Source of the DNA: Aciduliprofundum sp. MAR08-339
GTDB lineage: Archaea > Thermoplasmatota > Thermoplasmata > Thermoplasmatales > Aciduliprofundaceae
Assembly (NCBI RefSeq): GCF_000327505.1
Contig: NC_019942.1
Location: 806,001-870,000, forward strand
DNA length: 64,000 bases
Direction of reading: 5' to 3'
The number at the start of each line of letters is the position of its first letter. The first letter of the stretch is position 1. The position numbers were made by a program, and so were the translations under genes. The notes beneath the pieces were generated by a model, which worked only from the letters and a program-made list of their open reading frames with translations, was not told the DNA's origin and did no database searches. Positions 51,121 to 61,444 of this stretch are shown here, piece by piece.

Positions 51121-52794
51121 ATGGATTTGCGCGAACTCATACTCAAATACGCCCTGCAGAATGCCATACTTCACGATGGCAGGGCAAATTACAAGGCCGT
51201 GATGGGAAAGATAATGGCTGAGAATTCAGAACTGCGAAAGAGGGCAAAGGAACTAATTCCAGAGGTTCAGAGAATAGTGGCAGAGGTAAATTCATTAGAT
51301 ATTGAGGAGCAGCACAGGAAACTGGAGGAGATCGCTCCTGAACTGCTGGAGAGGAAAAAGAAGGAGGAGAAGAAGGAACTTGAGGATCTACCATATGTGA
51401 ATGGTCCTGTGAGGATGCGCCTGGCACCAAGCCCCTCTGGTCCGATGCATCTCGGGCAATCAAGGATGGCGATACTGAACGATGAGTATGTGAAGAGATA
51501 TGGAGGCACACTATTCTTGAGAATTGAGGACACAAATCCCCACAACATATTGCCGGAAGCGTACGATATGATCCCCGAGGATCTGGAATGGCTTGGGGTG
51601 AATATTCATGAAATTGTCATCCAGAGTGACAGGTTTGAGATGTATTACGATTACGCGAGAAAACTGCTTGAAATGGGTAAAGCGTACATTACCACCGTGC
51701 CTGCGGATGAATGGAGAAAACTGAAAGTGGAGGGAAAACCCACACCTGATAGGGAGCTGAGCGTGGAGGAGCAACTTGAGAGATGGGAGATGATGCTTGG
51801 CGGCGAGTACGACGAGGGTGAAGCGGTTTATGTTGTTAAGACCGATTTGCAGCATCCCAATCCTGCCATAAGGGATTGGGCCGCGTTCAGAATAGTGAAG
51901 GATGTGGAGCATCCCAGAATAGGAAATAAATACATCGTGTATCCGCTCATGAACTTCTCCGTGGCAGTTGATGACCATGAACTTGCGCTCACCCATGTGC
52001 TACGGGGTAAGGACCACCTGAACAACACATATCGCCAGGCATATCTCTATGATTATTTCGGATGGAAGAAACCCGTGTACATTCATTACGGATGGGTAAC
52101 AATGAAGGATACCATCCTCAAAACCTCCCTGATAAAGGAGGGGATAAAAAAAGGGGAGTTTTCGGGCTGGGACGATCCACGCCTCGGAACCCTGAGGGCC
52201 CTGGCAAAGCGCGGAATTCGGCCTGAGGCAATACGCAGGTACTGGATCCAGGTTGGCCTCAAGGAGGTGGATATTGAGTTTTCCTGGGACACGCTCTACG
52301 CTTACAATCGTGAGATAGTTGATCCTCTGGCCAAGAGGTACTTCTTTGTTTGGGCTCCTCTGAAGGTTGAGATCAAGGGGGTTGAGGCTCTGCGGGGAAA
52401 GGCACCATTGCATCCTAGCAAGGATTTTGGATTTCGTCATTATCATTTGACCTCCCCAATCAAAATTTTCATCACAAAGATTGATTGGGACAGGATTGAG
52501 GATGGGGAGAGTTTCCGACTTAAGGATCTATGCAATGTTAGAAAGGAGGGAAATTTCTTGGCATATGTGGGCAATGATCTGAGCATTGTAAAGAAAGGCG
52601 CAAGGATCATACACTGGGTCCCTGCGGATTCACCACCTTGCAGGGTGTATATGCCAAATGGCACTGTTATGAAGGGTTACGTGGAAAAGGATGCTAAAAA
52701 TGCGGTGGGAGAGGTTGTGCAGTTTGAAAGATTTGGATTCACCAAAATTTACGAAGAAAATGGAGAAATTGTGGGCTATTTTGCCCACAGGTGA
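51121..52794 (+). CDS. gltX: Archaeal-type glutamyl-tRNA synthetase
   Basis: The ATG at 51121 (MDLRELILKYALQNA) is placed about 26 bases after the TATA box CTTTATACC (51090-51098). The 557-residue protein is of the archaeal/eukaryotic GluRS-GlnRS type. The HIGH motif reads PSGPMHLGQSRM, and GWDDPRLGTLRALAKRGI and the beta-barrel anticodon domain are present. The second class I motif, usually LSKSK, reads LKTSLIKEG, with the key lysine changed to Thr. Catalysis may rely on neighbouring residues, or the alignment could be shifted by one or two positions. Confidence 0.92.
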   Translation: MDLRELILKYALQNAILHDGRANYKAVMGKIMAENSELRKRAKELIPEVQRIVAEVNSLDIEEQHRKLEEIAPELLERKKKEEKKELEDLPYVNGPVRMRLAPSPSGPMHLGQSRMAILNDEYVKRYGGTLFLRIEDTNPHNILPEAYDMIPEDLEWLGVNIHEIVIQSDRFEMYYDYARKLLEMGKAYITTVPADEWRKLKVEGKPTPDRELSVEEQLERWEMMLGGEYDEGEAVYVVKTDLQHPNPAIRDWAAFRIVKDVEHPRIGNKYIVYPLMNFSVAVDDHELALTHVLRGKDHLNNTYRQAYLYDYFGWKKPVYIHYGWVTMKDTILKTSLIKEGIKKGEFSGWDDPRLGTLRALAKRGIRPEAIRRYWIQVGLKEVDIEFSWDTLYAYNREIVDPLAKRYFFVWAPLKVEIKGVEALRGKAPLHPSKDFGFRHYHLTSPIKIFITKIDWDRIEDGESFRLKDLCNVRKEGNFLAYVGNDLSIVKKGARIIHWVPADSPPCRVYMPNGTVMKGYVEKDAKNAVGEVVQFERFGFTKIYEENGEIVGYFAHR

Positions 52795-53040
52795 TCATGT
52801 CACATTTATGTATGATGGAAACTTCTTCAGAAGAATAACATCACCCACTGCCTTTACCCAGCGGTAGGGCACCACAACGGGTACACCATCCTCAACAAGA
52901 AGTGGGTTGCTCTTTTCCACATATAGCCCGTATATGATCTGGTCGTTCACATCCAGCAGGACATCCTTTATCGTGCCGAGAAGATAACCCTTATCCGTGT
53001 AGATTTCCAGACCTATAAGTTCAGTTGCCTCCGTCATCAT
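52795..53040 (-). CDS. PRC-barrel domain protein
   Basis: The protein (81 residues from ATG 53040; 53037 also possible) is a single PRC barrel: ELIGLEIYTDKGYLLGTIKDVLLD and VPVVVPYRWVKAVGDVILLKK. Archaeal stand-alone PRC barrels are common. Some have recently been linked to cell division (CdpB-like), others to RNA processing. The gene converges on gltX directly after its stop. The exact role is unknown. Confidence 0.85.
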   Translation of the reverse strand: MMTEATELIGLEIYTDKGYLLGTIKDVLLDVNDQIIYGLYVEKSNPLLVEDGVPVVVPYRWVKAVGDVILLKKFPSYINVT

Positions 53041-53152
53041 TTTAATCCCCAAGGAGTATTATCTTGCTATTATTTAAATCTTCTCACCTCCTATTTTTAG
53101 GAGAACAAAAAACTAAATAAATGGAAACTATCCCCATTTCATAGGTGATCAA

Positions 53153-54589
53153 ATGAGACTCGAAGAGCATCCAGTTTTAGATTTTAGCAGAAGAAGAGGC
53201 AAAAAGGTCACAATTTATTTTGAGGGACAGCCAATAGAAGCCTATGAGGGCGAGCCCATTGCTGAGGCCCTGCATGCTGCGGGTATAAGGGTTCTGAACT
53301 ACAGCACCGAAAAACTCAGACCCAGGGGACTATTCTGTGCCATCGGAAAATGCTCTTCATGCCTTATGGTGGTTGATGGGATACCCAATGTGCGCACCTG
53401 CATTACCCTTGTCAGGGACGGAATGCGCGTGGAAAGGCAGCGTGGGAGACAGCCTTTGCCCAGGGACTACAAGCCACCCATGTGGAAGGATGCAGAGAAG
53501 CATGAGGCAGATATTGTGATAATTGGAGGTGGCCCCGCCGGACTGATGGCAGCCATAAAGGCTGCTGAAAATGGGGCAAAGGTATCCCTGCTGGATGAGA
53601 ATCCGGTTCTTGGTGGGCAGCTGGTGAAGCAGACCCACAAATTCTTTGGAAAACGTGCCCAGTTTGCTGGAGTGCGCGGTGTGAAGATTGCGGAGATTCT
53701 TGAAAGGGAAGCGAGAGAGAAGGGTGTGGATATACATCTTGAGACCTCCGCAATAGGCATATTTCAGGATGGTAATCGCAGATTAGTTGCAGCCATAAAG
53801 GATAACAAGAAACTCATGGAGTTTTCCGGCAGGGCAGTTATCGTTGCCACCGGTGCCATGGAGAAGATGATTCCATTTGAGAACAACGATTTGCCCGGTG
53901 TTTACGGTGCGGGTGCAATTCAAACCCTGATGAACACCTATGGCATCGAACCGGGCAAAAAGGTGCTCATTGTGGGTGCTGGTAATGTGGGTGTGATTCT
54001 TGCCTACCAGTTGAAGCAGGCGGGCGTGGATGTGGTTGCCATAGTGGAGGCCATGCCCCGGGTTGGTGCGTATTTTGTTCATGCGGCTAAGGTTCGCAGA
54101 TTGGGAATACCGATTTACACCCGTCATACGATTCTTCGTGCTGAGGGCAACGAGAAGGTTGAGCGTGCTGTCATAGCGCAGATAGATGACCACTGGCAGC
54201 CCATACCGGGTACAGAGAAGGTTTACGATGTGGATGTCATTGCCCTTTCTGTTGGATTGAGACCCAGCATTGAACTTCTGCATCAGGCTGGAGCTCAGAT
54301 AACATACGCAAGGGAACTTGGAGGCTATGTTGTACGCCACGATGAGCGCATGGAGACCACTGTTCGTGGCATATTTGTTGCGGGAGATTCCTCTGGCATA
54401 GAAGAGGCCACAACGGCAATGCTTGAGGGCAAGATTGCAGGTCTATCTGCGGCGCTCCTTGTAGGTAAAGCATCTCCAAAAATTTACGAGGAGATAGAGA
54501 AAGCCCATGCGGATCTTGAAGAATTCCGCAGCGGTCCGTTTGGAAAGCATATTCTTGAGGGATTGAAGAAGGTGATGATAAATGAGTGA
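53153..54589 (+). CDS. Dye-linked amino-acid dehydrogenase, alpha subunit ([2Fe-2S] plus FAD/NAD domains)
   Basis: The 478-residue flavoprotein has an N-terminal [2Fe-2S] segment (CAIGKCSSC and a later Cys in VRTC) and two Rossmann motifs (IIGGGPAGLMAAI, IVGAGNVGVILAY). It resembles the alpha subunit of archaeal dye-linked L-proline dehydrogenase and sarcosine oxidase. The three next genes supply the expected small Fe-S subunits and the DAO-type catalytic subunit, each with overlapping ends. The SD AGGTGATC is directly upstream. The complex would oxidise an amino acid, most likely proline, and pass electrons through Fe-S centres. Other imino or amino acids are possible. Confidence 0.83.
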   Translation: MRLEEHPVLDFSRRRGKKVTIYFEGQPIEAYEGEPIAEALHAAGIRVLNYSTEKLRPRGLFCAIGKCSSCLMVVDGIPNVRTCITLVRDGMRVERQRGRQPLPRDYKPPMWKDAEKHEADIVIIGGGPAGLMAAIKAAENGAKVSLLDENPVLGGQLVKQTHKFFGKRAQFAGVRGVKIAEILEREAREKGVDIHLETSAIGIFQDGNRRLVAAIKDNKKLMEFSGRAVIVATGAMEKMIPFENNDLPGVYGAGAIQTLMNTYGIEPGKKVLIVGAGNVGVILAYQLKQAGVDVVAIVEAMPRVGAYFVHAAKVRRLGIPIYTRHTILRAEGNEKVERAVIAQIDDHWQPIPGTEKVYDVDVIALSVGLRPSIELLHQAGAQITYARELGGYVVRHDERMETTVRGIFVAGDSSGIEEATTAMLEGKIAGLSAALLVGKASPKIYEEIEKAHADLEEFRSGPFGKHILEGLKKVMINE

Positions 54590-55085
54590 AGAGTATCTTG
54601 AAAGGGGTTATTTAACCCTTGAAGAGTTGAAGAATTATGTTGAGTTGCCAAGCGAAGAGAGACTTGAGGGAAAGCGTCCCGTGGCGGTGCCAGAATGTCC
54701 TCAGAGAATACCATGCACGCCCTGCAAGGAAATATGCCCGGTGAATGCCATAAGGATGGACAATCCCAACGATGTTCCCGTAGTGAATTACGATAAGTGC
54801 ATAGGATGTTCTCTCTGTGTTCAGATATGCCCGGGACTCGCATTCTTCATGATCCAGTACAGGGGCGACAGGGCCCGCGTTACCATGCCTCACGAGATGC
54901 TCCCCATGCCAAAAAGAGGTGATGAGGTCATACTTCTAAACCGCAGGGGTGAGGAAGTAGGCAAGGGTAAGGTTGTTCTTGTTATTCCGCGGGAGAAGAG
55001 TGTTGGGGATACATCTGTTGTAACCGTTGAGATGCCCAGGGAACTTGCCTGGGAGGTTCGGGCCATAAAGGTGGTGGTGGAATGA
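54582..55085 (+). CDS. Dye-linked dehydrogenase ferredoxin-like subunit
   Basis: This 167-residue protein has two [4Fe-4S] motifs, CTPCKEICPVNAI and CIGCSLCVQICPG, preceded by another Cys (PECPQRIPC). A beta domain at about 100-167 ends it. It fits the ferredoxin-like subunit of the four-subunit L-proline dehydrogenase. It overlaps both neighbours (eight and four bases), so the four genes are translated as a unit. Confidence 0.82.
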   Translation: MSEEYLERGYLTLEELKNYVELPSEERLEGKRPVAVPECPQRIPCTPCKEICPVNAIRMDNPNDVPVVNYDKCIGCSLCVQICPGLAFFMIQYRGDRARVTMPHEMLPMPKRGDEVILLNRRGEEVGKGKVVLVIPREKSVGDTSVVTVEMPRELAWEVRAIKVVVE

Positions 55086-55363
55086 GTGATAAAAGCAAGA
55101 TCATAATTTGCAGATGCAACGATGTTACTCAAAAGGATATAGAGGACCTGATAGACCAGGGCATCACAGACATAGAGCTTATAAAGAGAATAACCCACAT
55201 AGGGATGGGTCCATGTCAGGGACGCACATGTTTGCCCCTGGTGGCTGCAATAATTGCCAGAAAAACTGGTAAGAGCTATGATGAGATAGGTATACCTGCA
55301 ACGCGCATACCTGTAAGGCCCGTGGCCATGGGAGTACTGGTGGGTGATGATGATGAAGAGTAA
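55082..55363 (+). CDS. BFD-like [2Fe-2S] subunit
   Basis: The 93-residue protein is a BFD-like [2Fe-2S] protein: ICRCNDVTQ and, after a helix, GMGPCQGRTCLP give the four cysteines. In proline dehydrogenase complexes such a small subunit sits between the flavin subunits. It overlaps both neighbours. Its C-terminal tail is acidic (VGDDDEE). Confidence 0.85.
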   Translation: MSDKSKIIICRCNDVTQKDIEDLIDQGITDIELIKRITHIGMGPCQGRTCLPLVAAIIARKTGKSYDEIGIPATRIPVRPVAMGVLVGDDDEE

Positions 55364-56504
55364 GGCTGAAATTGTCATAGTGGGCGGGGGAATCATTGGT
55401 CTATACACGGCCTTCGAACTTACGAAATTGGGTGTAACGGACATTGTCATATTTGAGAAAAATTACATTGGCTCGGGATCAACATTCCGTTGTGGTACGG
55501 GAATAAGACAGCAGTTCGGGGATGAGGTGAACATCCAGATGATGAAGAGAAGTGTGGAAAAATGGGTTTCTCTGGGAGAAGAGATGGAGTTCCCAAAATT
55601 CAAGATGGCCCAGACTGGGTACCTGTTCCTGCTCTACGATGAGGATGAGGTTAGGAGATTTAAAAAGAATGTCCAACTTCAAAATTCATTTGGAGTACCT
55701 TCCAAAATAATCACACCGGAGGAGGCAAGGGAAATCGTGCCTGGTCTTGATATAAGTGAGGTTATAGCCGCTTCATGGAACCCCACTGATGGTAAGGCAA
55801 ACCCATTCTTGGCAGTTTACGGACTTGCCAGAGCCCTTAGGAAAAGGGGAGTTGAAATTCACGAGTACACTGAGGTTAAGGACATACTCGTTAAGGATTC
55901 TCAGATAGAGGGTGTTAAAACGAGCAGGGGAGAAGTCAAGACCAATGTGGTGATAAATGCCACCAATGCATGGGCAAAGATTCTCAATGAGAAATTAGGA
56001 GTAAGAATACCCATTGAACCCTACAAGCATCAGGGCATAGTTAGTGAACCTTTCAAACAAGGAGAGATAAAGCCCATGGTGGTATCGTTCAAGTATGGTG
56101 GTGCATATCTCACGCAGAAGGCCAACGGTGGAATAATTGGAGGAATAGCCCTAAAGTATGGTCCAATGTGGGACTTGACACCCACCTATGAGTTTTTGAG
56201 AGAAGTGTCTAAGAATTTCACCCGCATAATTCCAGCGCTGAAACACATATCAATAATAAGGCAGTGGGGCGGGTACTATGCGGAAACTCCAGATCACAAT
56301 GCAGTGATTGGCAGGATAAAAGGGGTTGATGGGTACTATCTTGCAGCAGGATTTTCGGGCCATGGATTTATGCTTGCTCCATCGGTGGCTGAGGGTATGG
56401 CCGAGCTTGTGGTGAAGGGAACTACGAGCAAACCCTTCTGGTTCTACGATCCCTACAGGTTTGAGCGTGGAGAGCTCAGAGAGCAGGCAGTTCAGATGGG
56501 GTAG
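55353..56504 (+). CDS. DAO-family FAD dehydrogenase, catalytic beta subunit
   Basis: The start at 55353 (MKSKAEIVIVGGG) follows GGTGGGTGAT. The 383-residue protein has the FAD-binding IVGGGIIGLYTAFEL and a DAO/sarcosine-oxidase-like barrel (SGSTFRCGTGIRQQF, NATNAWAK, GYYLAAGFSGHGFMLAP). It is the expected catalytic subunit that oxidises the amino acid. Similarity is to L-proline dehydrogenase PDH2/PDH1 beta, though glycine/sarcosine oxidases look alike. The C-terminal region is intact. Confidence 0.82.
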   Translation: MKSKAEIVIVGGGIIGLYTAFELTKLGVTDIVIFEKNYIGSGSTFRCGTGIRQQFGDEVNIQMMKRSVEKWVSLGEEMEFPKFKMAQTGYLFLLYDEDEVRRFKKNVQLQNSFGVPSKIITPEEAREIVPGLDISEVIAASWNPTDGKANPFLAVYGLARALRKRGVEIHEYTEVKDILVKDSQIEGVKTSRGEVKTNVVINATNAWAKILNEKLGVRIPIEPYKHQGIVSEPFKQGEIKPMVVSFKYGGAYLTQKANGGIIGGIALKYGPMWDLTPTYEFLREVSKNFTRIIPALKHISIIRQWGGYYAETPDHNAVIGRIKGVDGYYLAAGFSGHGFMLAPSVAEGMAELVVKGTTSKPFWFYDPYRFERGELREQAVQMG

Positions 56505-56615
56505 GTATTTTTATAATATTACCTCTTTTCCCTTTTATCCTATATGGGTGGTTGTTGTGGATTGAAATTTCTAAAATGGTAAAGTATATTTATGTGTGTG
56601 ATGTATTCTCCATCT

Positions 56616-57473
56616 ATGACAAGGCATATAGAGGATATAAGGGATGTTTTTCTTATTATGGCAGTATTTTCCATGCTTTTCCTTTATATGGCTCCCGGGG
56701 TACATGGCAGTGCAATGGCTGGTTATGATGTAAAATCCACTTACTCTCTTACCCCCCAGGCCCATGGGGATGCAAAGGAGATAGGTTATAAGGTGGTATT
56801 TCTATCTGATAAGTATGGCAACAATCTTGCCATATATATTCACGCATACCTGTTACCCACAGAAGGACCACTAAATTACAGTTATCCAAATCAGCATGAG
56901 GCGGCTATTATATACACAATCACCGTGCGGCAATCTCCTGCAGGAAATGATGGTTGGGGTTTGAAGGATGGAAATTCTGATCATCATACTGTCATTATAG
57001 AATTTAATAATCCAAAAAGTGGTGATAGGGTAGTTGATTTTTCAGAGGGAAAAATACCCGCAAATCCAATAAAAGAAGATAATGAGGGCACGATCACCTA
57101 TGGATTTGCACTTTCCTGGAGCGAATCTGCCCTAGTACCTGGCGTAGAGGCACATCTTGACGAGAATGCATATGTTTCATGGAGCATACCTGTGTATCGG
57201 TATGTTCTCAAGCCTCTTAAATTAACAGCTCATGATCTTGTTGCAGCGGGTGATGTGAACTCTGCCAGTCTCTTTAATCATAAAACATACTTTGCTGCCA
57301 GAACCTACACAGCAGGGGTATCTGTTGAATATCCATACTTGGACTCTGAGTCACAGAGTGTTCATATTTATGTGAAAGGAAACTTCCATCAATGGGTATG
57401 GTTTGGTAAAGATAGCAGTGTATCTTGGTCTTACACCTGGGTGGTCATTCATGGAGGTCATACCCTAACATAA
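56616..57473 (+). CDS. Exported protein of unknown function
   Basis: The TATA box TATATTTAT (56585-56593) overlaps an earlier in-frame ATG, so the ATG at 56616 is the likely start. The 285-residue product has a signal peptide (VFLIMAVFSMLFLYMAPGVHGSA) and a beta-rich, aromatic-rich external domain with no membrane anchor (YKVVFLSDKYGNNLAIYIHA, YFAARTYTAGVSVEYPYL). No family is recognised. The end (WTYVV-type strands with HGGH) may include metal-binding histidines. It separates the dehydrogenase operon from another exported gene. Confidence 0.65.
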   Translation: MTRHIEDIRDVFLIMAVFSMLFLYMAPGVHGSAMAGYDVKSTYSLTPQAHGDAKEIGYKVVFLSDKYGNNLAIYIHAYLLPTEGPLNYSYPNQHEAAIIYTITVRQSPAGNDGWGLKDGNSDHHTVIIEFNNPKSGDRVVDFSEGKIPANPIKEDNEGTITYGFALSWSESALVPGVEAHLDENAYVSWSIPVYRYVLKPLKLTAHDLVAAGDVNSASLFNHKTYFAARTYTAGVSVEYPYLDSESQSVHIYVKGNFHQWVWFGKDSSVSWSYTWVVIHGGHTLT

Positions 57474-57511
57474 TCTTTATATCTTCTTTTGGTATTATAA
57501 GGGTGATATAA

Positions 57512-57946
57512 ATGGGAATGAAAATAAAGCATGTAATAGTCATAGGCATAGTGGTTGCAGTCCTCCTGGCTGGATACCTCCTTTATCCCAGAAATTCATC
57601 ACCGAATAAACCTCCCCCTTTGGAAAACATAGGAAATCTCTACAAGAGTTACAATGTAACGGGATCTGGGGAAATCAAGGTGAACATAAGCGGAAAATGG
57701 CGTCTTGCTGGAATACTTGTAACTTACATTCCGGAGGAGATTGACTCTGGATATGTAAAACTTATCAGTCCAACGGGTGTTGATATTATAGATATTGGTC
57801 TTAAGCATCGTGAAGGGATAACAATTCCAGAGAAAAATGGAACTTTTTATAATGTGAACTTTTATCATTTTGCTGGATTGTGCACCATAGAATACCACAT
57901 AGTTGGAAGTGGGGTGGTAGACATAGAGGTTAGGTATATGTTGTAG
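57512..57946 (+). CDS. Membrane-anchored small exported protein
   Basis: The 144-residue protein has an N-terminal helix (VIVIGIVVAVLLAGYLLY) that may be an uncleaved anchor, followed by a beta-sandwich-like domain of about 110 residues with sequons (NVT, NIS). A TATA-like CTTTATATC (57475-57483) lies upstream. It follows the previous exported protein in the same direction and may work with it. The family is not recognised. Confidence 0.6.
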   Translation: MGMKIKHVIVIGIVVAVLLAGYLLYPRNSSPNKPPPLENIGNLYKSYNVTGSGEIKVNISGKWRLAGILVTYIPEEIDSGYVKLISPTGVDIIDIGLKHREGITIPEKNGTFYNVNFYHFAGLCTIEYHIVGSGVVDIEVRYML

Positions 57947-58029
57947 GGAACTCTTAGTAAATTTTTTCATATTTATGTCCAATTTAGGAAATTATTAAAT
58001 CCCCCATTGCAATTCTCCCACGATGCCCT

Positions 58030-58860
58030 ATGTTTGAGATAGTGGATAAGAAGGTACTGGCTCCAAATATAAAGTGGATTCGCGTGAAGGCTCCACTGGT
58101 TGTTGAGAATGCCCGGGCCGGGCAGTTCATAGTGCTCAGATTGCACGAGAGGGGGGAGCGTATTCCCCTTACCCTGTTCAAATGGCATAAGGAGGATGGC
58201 ACGATTGAACTCGTATTTCAGGAGGTTGGAAAGACCACATATGAACTCGGTTCATACGAGCCCGGAGATAAGATAATGGACATTGTCGGACCCCTTGGAA
58301 AACCCACTCACATAGAGAATTACGGTACCGCTGTCGTGGTTAGTGGTGGTGTGGGTGCACCCATTGGCTATGCTGTAACCCGTGCGCTGAAAGAGGCAGG
58401 AAACCATGTGGTCAGCATAATAGGATTCAGGAACAGGCAGTACGTCATTCTTGAGGATGAGTTCAAGAAGGTAAGTGATGAACTGCTAATCACCACTGAT
58501 GATGGTAGTTATGTTCGCAAGGGCTTCACCACGGATGTTCTTAAGGAATATCTTGAAAATGGTGGCAGGGCAGATTACGTTTTCACAGTTGGGCCGGTCA
58601 TAATGATGAAACTCATTGCCAAGATCACGAAGGAATACGGGATAAAGACGGATGCGAGTTTGAACCCCATAATGGTTGATGGAACCGGGATGTGCGGTGC
58701 ATGCCGTGTCACAGTGGGCGGTGAGATCAAATTTGCCTGTGTGGATGGCCCGGATTTCGATGCACATCAGGTTGATTTTGACGAACTCTTGATGCGTCTC
58801 ACCGAGTACAAGAGGGAGGAGAGGGAGGCACTTGATAGATACGTGAAGGGGGTGCATTAA
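58030..58860 (+). CDS. Nfn/sulfide-dehydrogenase small flavoprotein subunit
   Basis: The 276-residue protein has a ferredoxin-reductase-like FAD domain (FIVLRLHERGERIPLTL), an NAD-binding domain (VVSGGVGAPIGYAV) and a C-terminal [2Fe-2S] loop (GTGMCGACRVTVGG, later Cys in FACVDGP). It matches NfnA/SudB, which bifurcates electrons between NADH, NADPH and ferredoxin or reduces polysulfide. A TATA-like element (AAATTATTAAAT) is about 35 bases upstream. The large subunit follows at once. Confidence 0.88.
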   Translation: MFEIVDKKVLAPNIKWIRVKAPLVVENARAGQFIVLRLHERGERIPLTLFKWHKEDGTIELVFQEVGKTTYELGSYEPGDKIMDIVGPLGKPTHIENYGTAVVVSGGVGAPIGYAVTRALKEAGNHVVSIIGFRNRQYVILEDEFKKVSDELLITTDDGSYVRKGFTTDVLKEYLENGGRADYVFTVGPVIMMKLIAKITKEYGIKTDASLNPIMVDGTGMCGACRVTVGGEIKFACVDGPDFDAHQVDFDELLMRLTEYKREEREALDRYVKGVH

Positions 58861-60291
<1,431 letters not shown>

Positions 60292-60424
60292 TATTTTTGT
60301 TTGACTTTATTTTAACCCTTTTTGATTTTGTTTTCCATGCTTTTTTAGGTGAATGAAAGAATAGGTAAACTTTATTAAGAAAAAGGGGATAATCTTAACT
60401 AAATTAGTAAAAATGGTGACGATT

Positions 60425-61444
60425 ATGTTGATAAAAATTGCGAAAAATAAAATAAACGATCTTCTGGGCTCTTTTATGAGGGAGTATGCTCTATATGCGC
60501 CTGTTGAAGATGGTGTGAGTAAATTTGAAAAAATAAGTGATATATTGCAGATATGCTTCTCTCCAAATCGTACAGATATATCGTTGAAACCAATATTTTT
60601 TCCGCCAGAGCAGAAATTTTTCCGATGGGAAAAGAGAAATGATAAATACGAGATTTATGATGTACTTGATGGTTTTGAGAAAAAGGTAATATTCGGTGCA
60701 AGGGGATGTGATGTTGCATCATTGCGCATCCTTGATATGTACATGAAGGGTGAGTTTTCTGATCCCTATTATTCTAGGAGAAGGGAAGGTACGATTATTA
60801 TTGGTATAACTTGCGATTATCCCCGCGAATCCTGTTTCTGCACAGCCTTTGGTGGTATGATACCCCGAGATTATGATCTATGGCTCACAGATATCGGTGC
60901 ATATTATTATGTGGATGTTGGCAGTGAAATGGGTAGAAAACTGGCAAAACTTGAATTCTTTGAGGAGGCAACTCCGAAGGACGAAATGAAGAAAAGGAGA
61001 AAAATAGAGAGGGTAGAAATGGAGATAGAGCGAAGAACAAGGATAAATCTGTGCGAGATAAAAAGATGCTCCCAAGAGATAAAGAAAAAGGCATATGATG
61101 ATATATGGAAGGAGCTGGCGGATATATGTGTTGCATGTGGAAGATGCAATTTTATATGTCCCACTTGCCACTGTTTTGATGTGCGGGATATAACGAATTT
61201 GGATGGAAGTATGGGAGAGAGAATCCGTGTATGGGATTCCTGTCACCTTTTTGAATATGCCCGCACCTCTGCGGAAAATTTCAGGAGGGAGAGGCATGCC
61301 CGTGTCCGATATAGGGTTTACGATAAATTTGTTTTTCCTGTGATGAGATATGGCACTTATGCATGCACAGGATGTGGAAGATGCACAGATGCCTGTCATG
61401 CTGGGATAAATATTAGGGATATTCTGAGGAGGCTGGTTGAATGA
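60425..61444 (+). CDS. hydB: Sulfhydrogenase beta subunit (Fe-S)
   Basis: The 339-residue protein has two [4Fe-4S] ferredoxin motifs near its end (CVACGRCNFICPTCHCFDV, CTGCGRCTDACHAGI) and an N-terminal half like AsrA of anaerobic sulfite reductase, with CDYPRESCFC. It matches the beta subunit of the Pyrococcus sulfhydrogenase. A start at ATG 60425 with GGTGACG upstream is preferred; ATG 60413 is possible. It starts the order beta-gamma-delta-alpha, identical to that operon. Confidence 0.88.
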   Translation: MLIKIAKNKINDLLGSFMREYALYAPVEDGVSKFEKISDILQICFSPNRTDISLKPIFFPPEQKFFRWEKRNDKYEIYDVLDGFEKKVIFGARGCDVASLRILDMYMKGEFSDPYYSRRREGTIIIGITCDYPRESCFCTAFGGMIPRDYDLWLTDIGAYYYVDVGSEMGRKLAKLEFFEEATPKDEMKKRRKIERVEMEIERRTRINLCEIKRCSQEIKKKAYDDIWKELADICVACGRCNFICPTCHCFDVRDITNLDGSMGERIRVWDSCHLFEYARTSAENFRRERHARVRYRVYDKFVFPVMRYGTYACTGCGRCTDACHAGINIRDILRRLVE

